53,836 nucleotides of DNA, taken from assembly GCA_963573315.1 (NCBI GenBank), contig CAUYJH010000052.1, positions 1 to 53,836 of the forward strand, in the 5' to 3' direction. Of this stretch, positions 18,349 through 27,818 are shown one piece after another. How positions within the stretch are numbered: position 1 is the stretch's first letter; each line of letters opens with the position of its first letter. The translations under genes were made by a program, and so were the position numbers. The DNA is from Entomortierella parvispora. Lineage: Eukaryota > Mortierellomycota > Mortierellomycetes > Mortierellales > Mortierellaceae. The notes under the pieces were generated by a model that saw nothing but the letters and a program-made list of their open reading frames with translations, was not told the DNA's origin and made no database searches.

Positions 18349-18379
18349 AAAAAGAATGATTTAAAATAAGAACAATTTA

Positions 18380-18910
18380 TTATTGTTGTTTAACAATTTC
18401 AAGCATTTCTTTTAAAATAAAATAATTTTCCAATTTAGCTCGTCGAAGTTCTGATACTAAATACAATTCTTTATAATAAGATAATTTAATATATTCCTTA
18501 TCGGATAAAATTTCAGCATTAAAACTATTAACTTTTGAATTTAAATTTAAATTTAAGTATTGTAAAGTAAAATTTGTTTTATTATAATTATTATAATTAA
18601 TAGTATTTGTACAAGGATTGTACAAATTTTGTTTTATATTTTTATTATAATTAGATTCTTGTGTATAAGACTCACAATCTTTAAATTCAATATAATCATT
18701 TAATACGGGATTCTCTATTTTTCATATATAATATATTAATAGTGAAATTAAAGTTATAAATATAATAGAAATAAACTTATTCTTTTTAATAAAAACAATT
18801 ATTTTACTCAAGTAAAAAATAAGTTCTTTATTATTATTAATAATAAGAGATATACAAAGTACAATAAAACGGGTAAAATTTAGGCTATTTTTAAAAAAAG
18901 TCTTTTTCAT
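18380..18910 (-). CDS. Hypothetical membrane protein, orf176
   Basis: Unrecognised protein of 176 residues. Two hydrophobic segments (about residues 14-38 and 45-62) are followed by a polar region and a helical C terminus with charged residues. TGA as Trp at 18722. Start 21 nt after a hairpin. It follows orf377 as orf175 follows the paralogous orf381; sequence similarity between orf175 and orf176 is not obvious by eye. Confidence 0.68.
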
Positions 18911-18931
18911 AAATTTTTATTAAGTTTAAAA

Positions 18932-18947
18932 GAGTACATATTTACTC
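18932..18947 (-). promoter_or_regulatory. Accessory-ORF hairpin 10 (before orf176)
   Basis: Stem GAGTA/TACTC, 6-nt loop, 21 nt before the ATG and 35 nt after the orf377 stop. Confidence 0.7.
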
Positions 18948-18982
18948 GATAATATTATAAAATATTATTATAATATTATTTA

Positions 18983-20116
18983 TTAAAATTTCTCTATAGT
19001 AACATTATGTTCTGGTATATTAAAAGCTTTAAATATAAATCTTAAATCTTTATCTTTTTGTGCAAGTTTTTCATTTAATCTTAAATATTTAGATCAATTT
19101 TCTTCTTTTATTTTTTGTAATGAATTAGAATCTTCTAAATTAGTATTGTATAATTTAGATTCATTTTTAATAATAGACTTATGATATTCTAAAGCTATTT
19201 TTGTATCAATACTCAATGAATCTCTTTCTACTTTTAGATCAAACATTTTAATACATATGTCTTTAGATACATTAGTAAATAAACTAGCTAGATTTTTAAT
19301 ATAAATTACTTTATATGGCTTAATATTACTTTCTTTATTAGAAAGTACTTCATATTTTTTATAATATTCTTCTCTATACAAAGAATCTTTTTCATTATAT
19401 AATCTCTGAAAATCTAATTGTGTTTTTTTCTTTATTACCATTCCAACTGGATCTTCTGATCTTTCTATAGAATTATTGTTTAAAAACGAAGTTAAATCAT
19501 TTGTATTTGGTTTAGGAGTATTAGGACCATTATTAAAATAATATCCTGGATTGGTATTATTTTGTCCACTTGGTTCTCCATTAATTTTAATAATAAAATT
19601 ATCCATATCTATAAATACATAAATAAATCCTTGTAAAACTAAAAGACTTCCATAAGATAATAGACTTAAAAAAGATAATACAATAAATAAACAAATCAGA
19701 TTTTGTGGGTTTATTTTCATATATATTAAATTCTTAATAAATAAACAGGATAATATACTAGTTCATACAAATTTGGAAAAAAATAACAATTCTTGAGTTG
19801 TTAAAGAATGATAATTAAATATTATCATAACTAAAAAAGTTATAAATATAAGAATATTTATATTTAAAACTCTATAAAAACAACCAATAATAAATTCAAA
19901 AATTAATTGTTTAGGAAAAAATATAAATGCACACAAAATAATACCAAGATTAAATAAAATATAATAACTAAAAGTATAATTTAAATGCAAATTATTATAA
20001 TATAATATTAATAAGAAAAATGTAATAAAAATACATATAAATCTGCAAATATTCCAAGTAAAAACTTCTTTTTTAATTAAAAAAAAGTCTTCTATTTTCA
20101 AAAATAAATTGTTCAT
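18983..20116 (-). CDS. Hypothetical multi-pass membrane protein, orf377 (paralog of orf381)
   Basis: Unrecognised protein of 377 residues with the same layout as orf381: about five or six membrane segments, an INGEPSG turn near residue 180, a poly-Asn/Pro linker and a charged helical C-terminal domain ending near LAQKDKDLRFIFK. TGA at 19763 and 19094 must be Trp, otherwise it would appear as two or three separate ORFs. First gene of the nad6-rnl accessory block, 23 nt after a hairpin. Confidence 0.75.
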
Positions 20117-20139
20117 ATATTAATTATTAGGTGTAAAAA

Positions 20140-20155
20140 GAGAACGAATTTTCTC
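20140..20155 (-). promoter_or_regulatory. Accessory-ORF hairpin 11 (before orf377)
   Basis: Stem GAGAA/TTCTC, 6-nt loop, 23 nt before the ATG. Confidence 0.7.
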
Positions 20156-20207
20156 AAATAAAATCTATTGGGTTTAAACCAAGATTTTAATAACTAAAAA
20201 CAGGTAA

Positions 20208-20248
20208 AAGTAATTATATTAAATATTTATTTTTTAATATAATTACTT
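20208..20248. repeat. 16-bp perfect inverted repeat
   Basis: Bases 20208-20223 pair with 20233-20248 around a 9-nt loop, in the 186-bp spacer between the degenerate trnP and hairpin 11. Could be a transcript-end or processing structure at the entry of the accessory block; function inferred only. Confidence 0.75.
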
Positions 20249-20341
20249 AAGAATTTATAATCTTAAAAAACATGAATACACTCTATTAATTAAATTATTT
20301 CACTTCAAAATTTATACTTTTAATTATATTAATACCTCCTA

Positions 20342-20414
20342 GACTTATGAAAAGGATCGAACATAGGATCTCTCTGACCCAAACAGAGTGCCTTACCAAA
20401 CTGGCCTTAACCCG
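20342..20414 (-). pseudogene. trnP(tgg): Degenerate tRNA-Pro (TGG)
   Basis: D arm and anticodon arm are typical (stem CTCTG/CAGAG, loop TTTGGGT giving TGG). The 3' half does not fold: after TTCGATC neither the T stem nor the acceptor partner of CGGGTTA is found. It looks like a trnP whose 3' end was lost or replaced. An AGG-bearing copy precedes rnl. Confidence 0.65.
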
Positions 20415-20423
20415 TAAATTATT

Positions 20424-20511
20424 CAGAAGATATTGGATTCGAACCAATGTTATTAAAAATAAATAAAATATGACTCAAGCATATCACCATAAACCACTCG
20501 GACAATCTTCC
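20424..20511 (-). tRNA. trnS(tga): tRNA-Ser (TGA)
   Basis: Class II, 88 nt. Acceptor GGAAGAT/ATCTTCT with G discriminator, anticodon stem ATATG/CATAT, loop CTTGAGT giving TGA, A/T-rich variable arm, good T arm. Confidence 0.88.
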
Positions 20512-20582
20512 TATATGATTCAAATATATGTTATTCATATAAAATTAATTAGTCACTTTTTAATTACTATTTAAAAATTTAT

Positions 20583-20653
20583 TAATTCCTCAGCGAATCG
20601 AACGCTGATAATACTTTTATCAAAAGTACACTTTACCGTTAAGTTAAGGAATT
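20583..20653 (-). tRNA. trnI(gat): tRNA-Ile (GAT)
   Basis: Perfect acceptor AATTCCT/AGGAATT, anticodon stem TACTT/AAGTA, loop TTGATAA giving GAT, T stem CAGCG/CGCTG. Confidence 0.93.
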
Positions 20654-20654
20654 T

Positions 20655-20727
20655 AAGGAATAAGCGGTTCGAACGCTTAACTTTCTGTGTGTAAAACAGA
20701 TACTCTACCAATTGAGTTAATTCCTTT
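20655..20727 (-). tRNA. trnV(tac): tRNA-Val (TAC)
   Basis: Perfect acceptor AAGGAAT/ATTCCTT, anticodon stem TCTGT/ACAGA, loop TTTACAC giving TAC, T stem AAGCG/CGCTT. Parent-like relative of the TAT tRNA at 13612. Confidence 0.92.
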
Positions 20728-20760
20728 TATTATAATATTACTTTAATGTAATTATTATAT

Positions 20761-21417
20761 TTAATTTTTTTGTTTTATTGTTATAACTATAGCACCAACC
20801 ATTGCTAATAATAATATAAAACTAGTTATAATTAATCACATATTATAATTAGTATACATAATATTACCTATACTTGTAATATGACCAACCTCTGCTAAAT
20901 TACCATCTCATATTTTACTTGTTACAAATAATATATCATTATTGCTAATATTTAAATTACTTTCTAATGTATTATTTATTTTATTAAAAGATACGTTATA
21001 TAATATATTACTTAAATAATTATTATTACTTAATATTGCAATATCGTATGGTAATAATTGAAAAATAGGATAATTAAATAATATTGCTATACTTATAGCT
21101 AAAGGTATACTATTATTAGTATTACTTTGTAATTCACTCATTCTAATATTAATTAACATTAAAATAAACAAAAATAAAATAGATACTGCTCCAATATATA
21201 CAACTAAATAAGATAAACCTAAAAAACTTAGACCTATTATTAGTAAATATGAAGATATTCCTGCAAATAATCCTATTAAAAATAATAAAGATATAATTGG
21301 ATTTTTACTTATAATAACAAATATACCTGATAATATAACTAATATACAAATTATATCTAATACTTCACTTTTATAACCATTTGTAAAACTTTCATTTATA
21401 ATAAATAAGTTATTCAT
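20761..21417 (-). CDS. nad6: NADH dehydrogenase subunit 6
   Basis: Encodes 218 residues of a complex I membrane subunit with five hydrophobic segments. The conserved GLSYLVVYIGAVSILFLFI block lies near residues 67-86. TGA at 20908-20910 is Trp and leads into the last membrane helix, ending TAA at 20761. Start ATG at 21417 gives normal length. Confidence 0.96.
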
Positions 21418-21485
21418 TTATAATTACAAATAAATTAATACCTAAATCTACAGGAATTTATTACATAATATTAATGTATTTTATT

Positions 21486-21556
21486 CAAGAGTACTCTGAT
21501 TTGAACAGAGAACAGGGAGGTTGAAGCTCCTTATTTTACCATTAAACTATACTCTT
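21486..21556 (-). tRNA. trnW(tca): tRNA-Trp (TCA)
   Basis: Acceptor AAGAGTA/TACTCTT, loop CTTCAAC giving TCA, which reads both UGG and UGA and explains code 4. G discriminator. It has moved to the cox3-nad6 interval; in relatives it lies with trnP near rnl. Confidence 0.92.
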
Positions 21557-21564
21557 ATATTTTA

Positions 21565-21645
21565 CGGAAAAGGGAAGATTCGAACTTTCAGGTCTAAAAA
21601 GACATCAAATAGCAATTGACTCGCCTTACCCATGGCTACTTTTCC
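21565..21645 (-). tRNA. trnS(gct): tRNA-Ser (GCT)
   Basis: Class II, 81 nt. Acceptor GGAAAAG/CTTTTCC, anticodon stem GTCAA/TTGAT, loop TTGCTAT giving GCT, paired variable arm. Confidence 0.88.
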
Positions 21646-21651
21646 TTAATA

Positions 21652-21724
21652 CGAATTAAAACGGCATCGAACCGATATCTACTTCCGTGACAGGGAAGTC
21701 CTTTACCAATTAAGTTATTAATTC
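21652..21724 (-). tRNA. trnD(gtc): tRNA-Asp (GTC)
   Basis: Acceptor GAATTAA/TTAATTC, anticodon stem CTTCC/GGAAG, loop CTGTCAC giving GTC, G discriminator. Confidence 0.92.
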
Positions 21725-21841
21725 TTTAAAGTAATATTAAGATATATATTAGCATATATATTTATATAACAATATTTTTACATTTATTATTTATATTAAT
21801 TTATCCTTAATATGTTTGTTATAAATAATTTTTATTTTTAT

Positions 21842-21913
21842 TAGGATTTGCTGGATTCGAACCAACAATTTGATGATTAAAAGTCATATGTATTACCATT
21901 ATACAAAAATCCC
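21842..21913 (-). tRNA. trnK(ttt): tRNA-Lys (TTT)
   Basis: Acceptor GGGATTT/AAATCCT, loop CTTTTAA giving TTT, T stem GTTGG/CCAGC. Not in its usual place next to trnF. Confidence 0.9.
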
Positions 21914-21936
21914 TATATATTATATAAATATATATA

Positions 21937-22269
21937 TTATTTTTTAATAGTGAGGTAACATACCGCACGAATTATTCCCATATAATCTGTTATTCTTATA
22001 TTTTTAGAAGTCATTTTTAAATCCAGCATTTCTCTTTTTAATTGTATCCTTTGTGCAATTTTTATTATAAATTCTTCCTGAATAATTGTACCTGCTTTAA
22101 TATTATAAATGTCCTCAAGACTATTAAGATAGAAAGTTGTACTACCATCAATATAATAAATTGATGGTCTGTTATAAATAAATAATAATAATTCATTTAT
22201 TGTATTATAAGTATATAATAAAAATTCACTTGTTATATTATCCGTACTATGATCCTCAGTAGTAAATAG
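21937..22269 (-). CDS. Unannotated open frame overlapping the cox3 3' end
   Basis: A frame of 111 sense codons opens inside the last codons of cox3, in the +1 frame, and runs to TAA 21939-21937. No stop lies between, in very A/T-rich DNA where TAA should be frequent. There is no ATG until late (near MLDLKMTSK), so start could be ATA or ATT, or it could be reached by frameshifting from cox3. The protein is polar with a mixed, plausible composition and no recognised domain. No accessory hairpin precedes it. Confidence 0.4.
   Translation of the reverse strand, partial: LFTTEDHSTDNITSEFLLYTYNTINELLLFIYNRPSIYYIDGSTTFYLNSLEDIYNIKAGTIIQEEFIIKIAQRIQLKREMLDLKMTSKNIRITDYMGIIRAVCYLTIKK
22144..22168. 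repeat. 9-bp hairpin downstream of cox3
   Basis: ACCATCAAT at 22144-22152 pairs with 22160-22168 around a 7-nt loop, inside the open frame that overlaps cox3. Could be a 3' processing structure of cox3 mRNA. Confidence 0.55.
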
Positions 22270-23056
22270 CTAGATATAAAAAAAGTCAAACCACATCTAC
22301 AAAATGTCAGTAAGCTATAGAACCTTCAAATCCTACGTGATGATTTTCAGTTAAATGGTAACTAACTATTCTTCATAATGCCACAAATATAAAAATAGTT
22401 CCTATTATAACATGAAATCCATGAAATCCTGTTCCAAAGAAGAAACATGTACCATAAGCACCATCACTTATAGTGAAAGAAGATTCGTTATACTCTACAC
22501 CTTGAAAAAAAGTAAAAACTACAGCTAAAATAACAGTAAATATAGCACCTAATATAGCTGCTTTTCTATTACCATTTATTAAAGCATGGTGAGAGTATGT
22601 TATTGTAGACCCACTAGATAATAATATTACTGTGTTAAGTAATGGTAACTCAAAAGGGTTAACAGGTTCTATACCTAAGGGTGGTCATTGAGAACCTAAT
22701 TCTGGAGTAGGTGTTAAAGCACTATGAAAAAAAGCTCAAAAAATAGCTAAGAAAAATAACGCTTCAGATACTATAAATAATATAATACCTAAATTTATTC
22801 CTCTTTGTACGGCTAATGAGTGATCACCTAAAAATGTAGCCTCACTTATAACATCACGGAATCAGAAAGACATTGAAGCTACAACTAAAAATAAACTTAC
22901 AAAAAAAAAATAGTAAGCATTACTAAAATTATGCATACTTAATGCAGCATGTGTAGTTAAACTTAATAAAGATAAACTAGTCAAAATAGGTCAAGGAGAA
23001 GGAGAAACTAAATGAAAGGGATGAGCCTGAAAATTACTTCTGGTTTCTTGTTTCAC
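22247..23056 (-). CDS. cox3: Cytochrome c oxidase subunit 3
   Basis: Encodes 269 residues, the normal fungal length, of the seven-helix complex IV subunit III. N-terminal [18 protein letters not shown] and C-terminal [17 protein letters not shown] are canonical, and TGA is Trp at several sites. No ATG is available: an in-frame TAA lies directly upstream, so the start is GTG at 23056. It sits between trnN and the trnK cluster. Confidence 0.95.
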
Positions 23057-23127
23057 TTACCTTAAAAGTTATAATTAATTAAAAAATTTTTGCGTACTTA
23101 TAATAGTCAGAATATACATATTATATG

Positions 23128-23198
23128 CCCTTCTAAAATGAATCGAACATTTATCCTGATATTAACAGTATCATGCTCTACCGTTGAGCTATAGAAGG
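23128..23198 (-). tRNA. trnN(gtt): tRNA-Asn (GTT)
   Basis: Perfect acceptor CCTTCTA/TAGAAGG, anticodon stem TGATA/TATCA, loop CTGTTAA giving GTT, G discriminator. Confidence 0.93.
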
Positions 23199-23239
23199 TT
23201 AAATAATTAAGATTATAAAAAGATAAAATTAAATATAAA

Positions 23240-23325
23240 TAGGAGACAAGAGATTCGAACTCTTAAAGCTAATGTAGCTATTGAGTTTACAGCTCAACCC
23301 TTCTTACCAATAAAGGAACCCTCCT
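23240..23325 (-). tRNA. trnY(gta): tRNA-Tyr (GTA), long variable arm
   Basis: Class II, 86 nt. Anticodon stem TTGAG/CTCAA, loop CTGTAAA giving GTA, variable arm paired, T stem AAGAG/CTCTT. Confidence 0.9.
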
Positions 23326-23364
23326 TAATGCATAACATAAAAATTATACATCACTTATAAAGTT

Positions 23365-24905
23365 AAATTTTCAATTAACCCCGTGCAACTTCCACTACAC
23401 GAACCGTATTTCGACTTAACACTAATTAGAGTCGCGCATACGAAGAATCCTATTATAAAATCTAAATCCTATTTTTTACTTACTTATAATAAGAAAGCAA
23501 ACTTATTGCACATACTCCTTTCAGCATGCGACGAGTGGTTAGTACCAATCCGATGGAATATTCACCGTGACATGGTGATTCACGATTACTAGTAATTACT
23601 TATTCATGTAGCCGAGTTTCAGACTACAATCCTTATCCTATTTTATCCTATTTTTGAGATTAGCTTAAATTTTCATTTTTGCATCTCTTTGTCTAGGTAC
23701 ATGTGGCACGTCTATAGCCCACAATATAAAGGCCATGATGACTTGTCTTAGGCCCCATTATTCTACCTATATCATGATAAAAGTAGCTTTATAAAGAAAT
23801 AAATTTTATAAATAAAGCAAGGGTTTTCGTTAATTTCATGGCTAAAGCCATAGTTTCACAACATTAACTGGAAACAGCCGTGCAACACTCGTTATTCATA
23901 TATTAAATTTTTGATCTAATATAGGAGTAATTCTAATTGTGGTAAGGTTTTTCGTGGATCATCGAATTAAATAACATACTTCACTACTGATGTCAGAAAC
24001 GGTCTAGTGATTTCAGTTCCTGTGTTGCCACATTACTCTTGAGGTGAAATGCTTACACTTTCATTTATAAATTAAACATAATCTAATTTATGGCATTCAT
24101 AATTTACTGCTAAGACTACTAGGGTGTCTAATCCTGTTGATGACCTTAGCCTTCGTCCTTCAACGTCAGTTTTTACATAAAAGGTTGCCTTCGCCTTTAC
24201 CAGTCTCTATATGGGTATTAGCGAATTTTATCTCTACTCCATAGGTACTACCTTTTCACATTAAACTCTAGATAGAAATTGTTCCTTTTCAGGCAAATTT
24301 CTTCCGTTTGGGTACCCTTTAAACCTATTAAAGATGAATAACACTAGTCTCTTACGTATTACCGCGACTGCTGGCACGTAATTAGTCAAGACATAAATAT
24401 ATATTGTCATTATAAACTATATATTTAGAATTTTATTCGATATTCGATTTAACCTTTTCAATATAATCCTTACTTTAGTTACAAGTAAGGTAGGCCATTC
24501 CTCCAAGTTGCCAGTTCAGCCGTTAGGCCATTGACCAAAATTCCCCACTGCTGTACTCGCTTGCCTTGGGATTTTCTCATCCCCAATGTGGTCGATCAAC
24601 CTTTTCAGTTTCGACTAAGAGAATGATTGGCTAGTTAAGCCATTACCTTAACAACTACCTATCTCTATTTATTATCGATTCGTCTTAAGGCGGATTTTCC
24701 TTTATTAATATACGGGATTTTTTCCCATACCTTAAGGTAGGTTGATAATATAATACTCACCTGTTCACCACTTTTAATAAAATTTTTACATTAAATTAAA
24801 CGTTCGATTAGCATGTGTCAAGCATTTGGACAGTGTTCAATCAGAGCCATCACCAAACTCATCTATTTTGATGTAATTAATTTACATCACTTAAAGGTCT
24901 ATACT
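23365..24905 (-). rRNA. rns: Small subunit ribosomal RNA
   Basis: The 5' end is recognised near 24890 by GAGTTTGGTGATGGCTCTGA followed by the bacterial-like ACACATGCTAATCGAACG. The 3' end is recognised by GTGAATATTCCATC and AAGTCGAAATACGG near 23385-23430. About 1.54 kb, no intron evident. Both ends are approximate. Decoding rRNA of the mitoribosome. Confidence 0.92.
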
Positions 24906-24914
24906 AAAATATTT

Positions 24915-25132
24915 TTTTAAGGATAAGTATAAGCTATTTCTTGTTAATTCTAGCTATTTAAATTCAATTATTAGATTGTATGTTCGCAATATAATTTTAT
25001 TATTTAATATTAAATTATTTATTAATATATTGGTATTTTCTATTTATAGCTCAATATTTTTATTTGTATGTGTGCGCATAAACATATGTATGTATATAAA
25101 TTACAGACTTTCCTTGATACTTATCCTTAAAA
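24915..25132. repeat. 16-bp inverted repeat flanking the rns-atp6 spacer
   Basis: Bases 24915-24930 are the perfect reverse complement of 25117-25132, enclosing 186 nt. The repeat brackets the spacer between atp6 and the rns 5' end, which contains no gene. It could form a long stem around a promoter or processing site of rns precursor. Confidence 0.75.
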
Positions 25133-25147
25133 TTTAAATTTTTTATG

Positions 25148-25948
25148 TTAATGTAAATCTAATCCATCTTTTATGTAAGAAGAAGTTAAAACTACAAAAA
25201 CTTGAGCTTGTATAAATGCTATACCTATCTCTAATCCAGCAAAAGCTATAATAAAAGATAAAGGTAATAAACCTAAAAAGAAGAATAATATACCTGAAGA
25301 CATTATATTATAAGTAAAACCAGCTAAAATGTGTAGTAACATGTGACCACTCATTATATTAGCTGCTAATCTTAAACCTAAAGAAATATTACGAGCTAAA
25401 TAAGATATTAATTCTATTAATACTAATAAAGGTAATAAAGGTAAAGGACAACCAGCTGGTACTAATAAAGAAAAGAATTCTAAACCATGTTTTTGAAATC
25501 CTAAAAATGTTGCACCTAAAACTATAGTGAAACTAAGAGAGAATGTTAAAACAAAATGACTAGTTGAAGCAAAGCTATATGGTATCATACCTATTAAATT
25601 ATTTATTAATATAAAAATAAATAATGTGTAAATAAATGGAAAGTACATTTGACCATTTCTAGGATTTATTTGATTTGTTACTATACTGTGGATAGTTGCA
25701 TATAAAGATTCTTGACCTATAGATCAATTGTTACTTATTAATTTATTATAATTTGTACTTAATAAATTTAAAGCTAATATTATAAAAGCACCTGTTGTTA
25801 AATAAAATCCTATGTTTGTTAAAGAAATATGTAAATTTCCTATTAAAGGTGCATCTATACTTAATAAGTCTCTTATTTCAAATTGAGTTAATGGACTAAG
25901 TATCTCTAGATTTATTGTGTTAAAATTATTACTGCTTAAAGTATTCAT
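25148..25948 (-). CDS. atp6: ATP synthase subunit 6 (a)
   Basis: Encodes 266 residues of the proton-channel subunit. The helix with the essential Arg is seen as SLGLRLAANIMSGH, followed by the LEIGIAFIQAQVF helix. TGA at 25724 (Trp) divides it into two under the standard code. Start at ATG 25948 (MNTLSSNNF). Lies downstream of atp8, as usual. Confidence 0.96.
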
Positions 25949-26016
25949 AGCCCTCTAAGCTATATTATATGTCTTGAAAAATCCTTGTTAAATACAAAAA
26001 TATTATAATTATTATA

Positions 26017-26175
26017 TTATTTATTATCAAAAAGTTTTGATATAAATGTACGTGATAAAAATAAACGTACAAATCTAGGTAATATATATTTAGATGATAA
26101 ATATACTATTATAGTAATAATAGAAAAAGTGAATACTACTTCATTTAAAAAATAAAAAGGTACTAATTGTGGCAT
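26017..26175 (-). CDS. atp8: ATP synthase subunit 8
   Basis: Small gene of 52 codons. Begins with the hallmark MPQLVPFYF, then one membrane helix (about residues 13-30) and a basic tail. Located between nad4 and atp6. Part of the ATP synthase peripheral stalk. Confidence 0.95.
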   Translation of the reverse strand: MPQLVPFYFLNEVVFTFSIITIIVYLSSKYILPRFVRLFLSRTFISKLFDNK

Positions 26176-26234
26176 TGTTTTTTTTTTTAATATTAAATAC
26201 TTAAGTATTAATGATAATTATTTAATTAAAAATT

Positions 26235-27698
26235 TTATGAATAATAAATTAGACTTGTTACAGAATAATGTAAACCATCTAATATAAAAGAAGGATATAT
26301 ACCAAAAATAACAGTAAATAAAACTAAAATAAAAAGTAAGAAAAATTCTCTTTTTGTTACATCAGCTATATTTTCTTTAAAGAATTTACTAAATGTACCA
26401 CCAAAACCTATTCTATTAAACATATATATTGTGTAAGCAGCTGAAAATACAATAGATGAGCTAGCAAATACACCTAATAAAGGTAATCTTTCAAATACTC
26501 CGTAAAGAGACATAAATTCACCTACGAAGTTTAATGTCAAAGGAGCACCACAATTACCTAAAGATAATATAAAGAATAATATAGAAAATAATGGCATAAT
26601 TTGAGCTATACCTTTATAAAAATAAATAGATCTAGTTCCAGATCTATCATATAATATACCTCCTGCACATATAAATAAACCACTTGAAACAAATCCATGA
26701 GCTAAACCTAAAAGTATACTTCCTTCTATACCTTGTATTGTATTACTAAATACTCCTATTAAATAAACTGCAGCATGAGATACAGAACTATAAGCTATTA
26801 ATTCTTTAACGTCTGTAGTTCTTAATGTACTAAAACTAGCATAAATTATTGTAATAACACCTATTACATAAACAATATATGTAAAATTAATAGATGCTTT
26901 TGGCAATATTGGTAAAATTAATCTACAAATACCATATAAACTAGTTTTTAATACTATTGCAGCTAGTACTATACTTCCACCTAAAGGAGATTCAACGTGA
27001 GCTTTTAATAATCAATTGTTTAAAAAAATTGTGGGAGTTTTAACAGCAAATGATAAAAATATTCCTCCAAATAAAAATAATTGTGTAATATAATCAAAAT
27101 TAGTTTTAAATAAAGCATCGAAATCTGTAGTACCCATAATAGAAGACATAGCTAATATACACAATAATAAGAATAAAGATCCTCATAATGTATATAAGAA
27201 AATATAAAAACTTGCTCTAACTTTATTACTAGATCCAAATAAACCTATTAATAAAAATAAAGGAGGTAATGTACTTTCAAAAAACACATAAAACAATAAA
27301 ATATCTAAAACTAAAAAAATAGCTAGTAATAATGTCTCTAATAATAACATTATTATTAAATAAGATTTTACATTTTCTGTTATTGAATTTCAATTAGATA
27401 ATATAGCAATTGGCATTATTATTGTAGTTAATAATACAAAATAAATAGATATACCATCGACTCCTAAATAAATATCAAAAAAGCTTAAATTATAATGTTC
27501 TTGTACAAATTGAAATTGATTAGTATTAGAATCAAATAATATATATACGATTAAAGATATAATTAAATTTACAATAGATGTAATTAAAGCAATATTTTTA
27601 TAATATGTAGTTTTTACTACATTATGTTCATACGAAATAGTTCCTGCAATAAAAAAAATACCTATTAGAGGTACTAATAATAAAAAAGATAATAACAT
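26235..27698 (-). CDS. nad4: NADH dehydrogenase subunit 4
   Basis: Encodes 487 residues, an antiporter-like proton-pumping subunit of complex I, intronless. Conserved parts include ESTLPPLFLLIG, NNWLLKAHVESPLGGS (Lys and Glu of the channel) and SSVSHAAVYLIG. TGA as Trp, for example at 27390. Ordinary length. Confidence 0.97.
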
Positions 27699-27818
27699 TC
27701 TTTTTTATTTTTTCATAGTATATAAGTAAGCCTAAAATATTAGATTTAAATGTAAAAATATACATCATATATAAGAAATCTTATGATTACATATAAATAT
27801 AAATATTATATTTATATA

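Noticed and set aside
12323-20155. Integrated linear mitochondrial plasmid
   Set aside because: I looked for plasmid DNA polymerase or RNA polymerase motifs and long terminal inverted repeats in the accessory region and found none.
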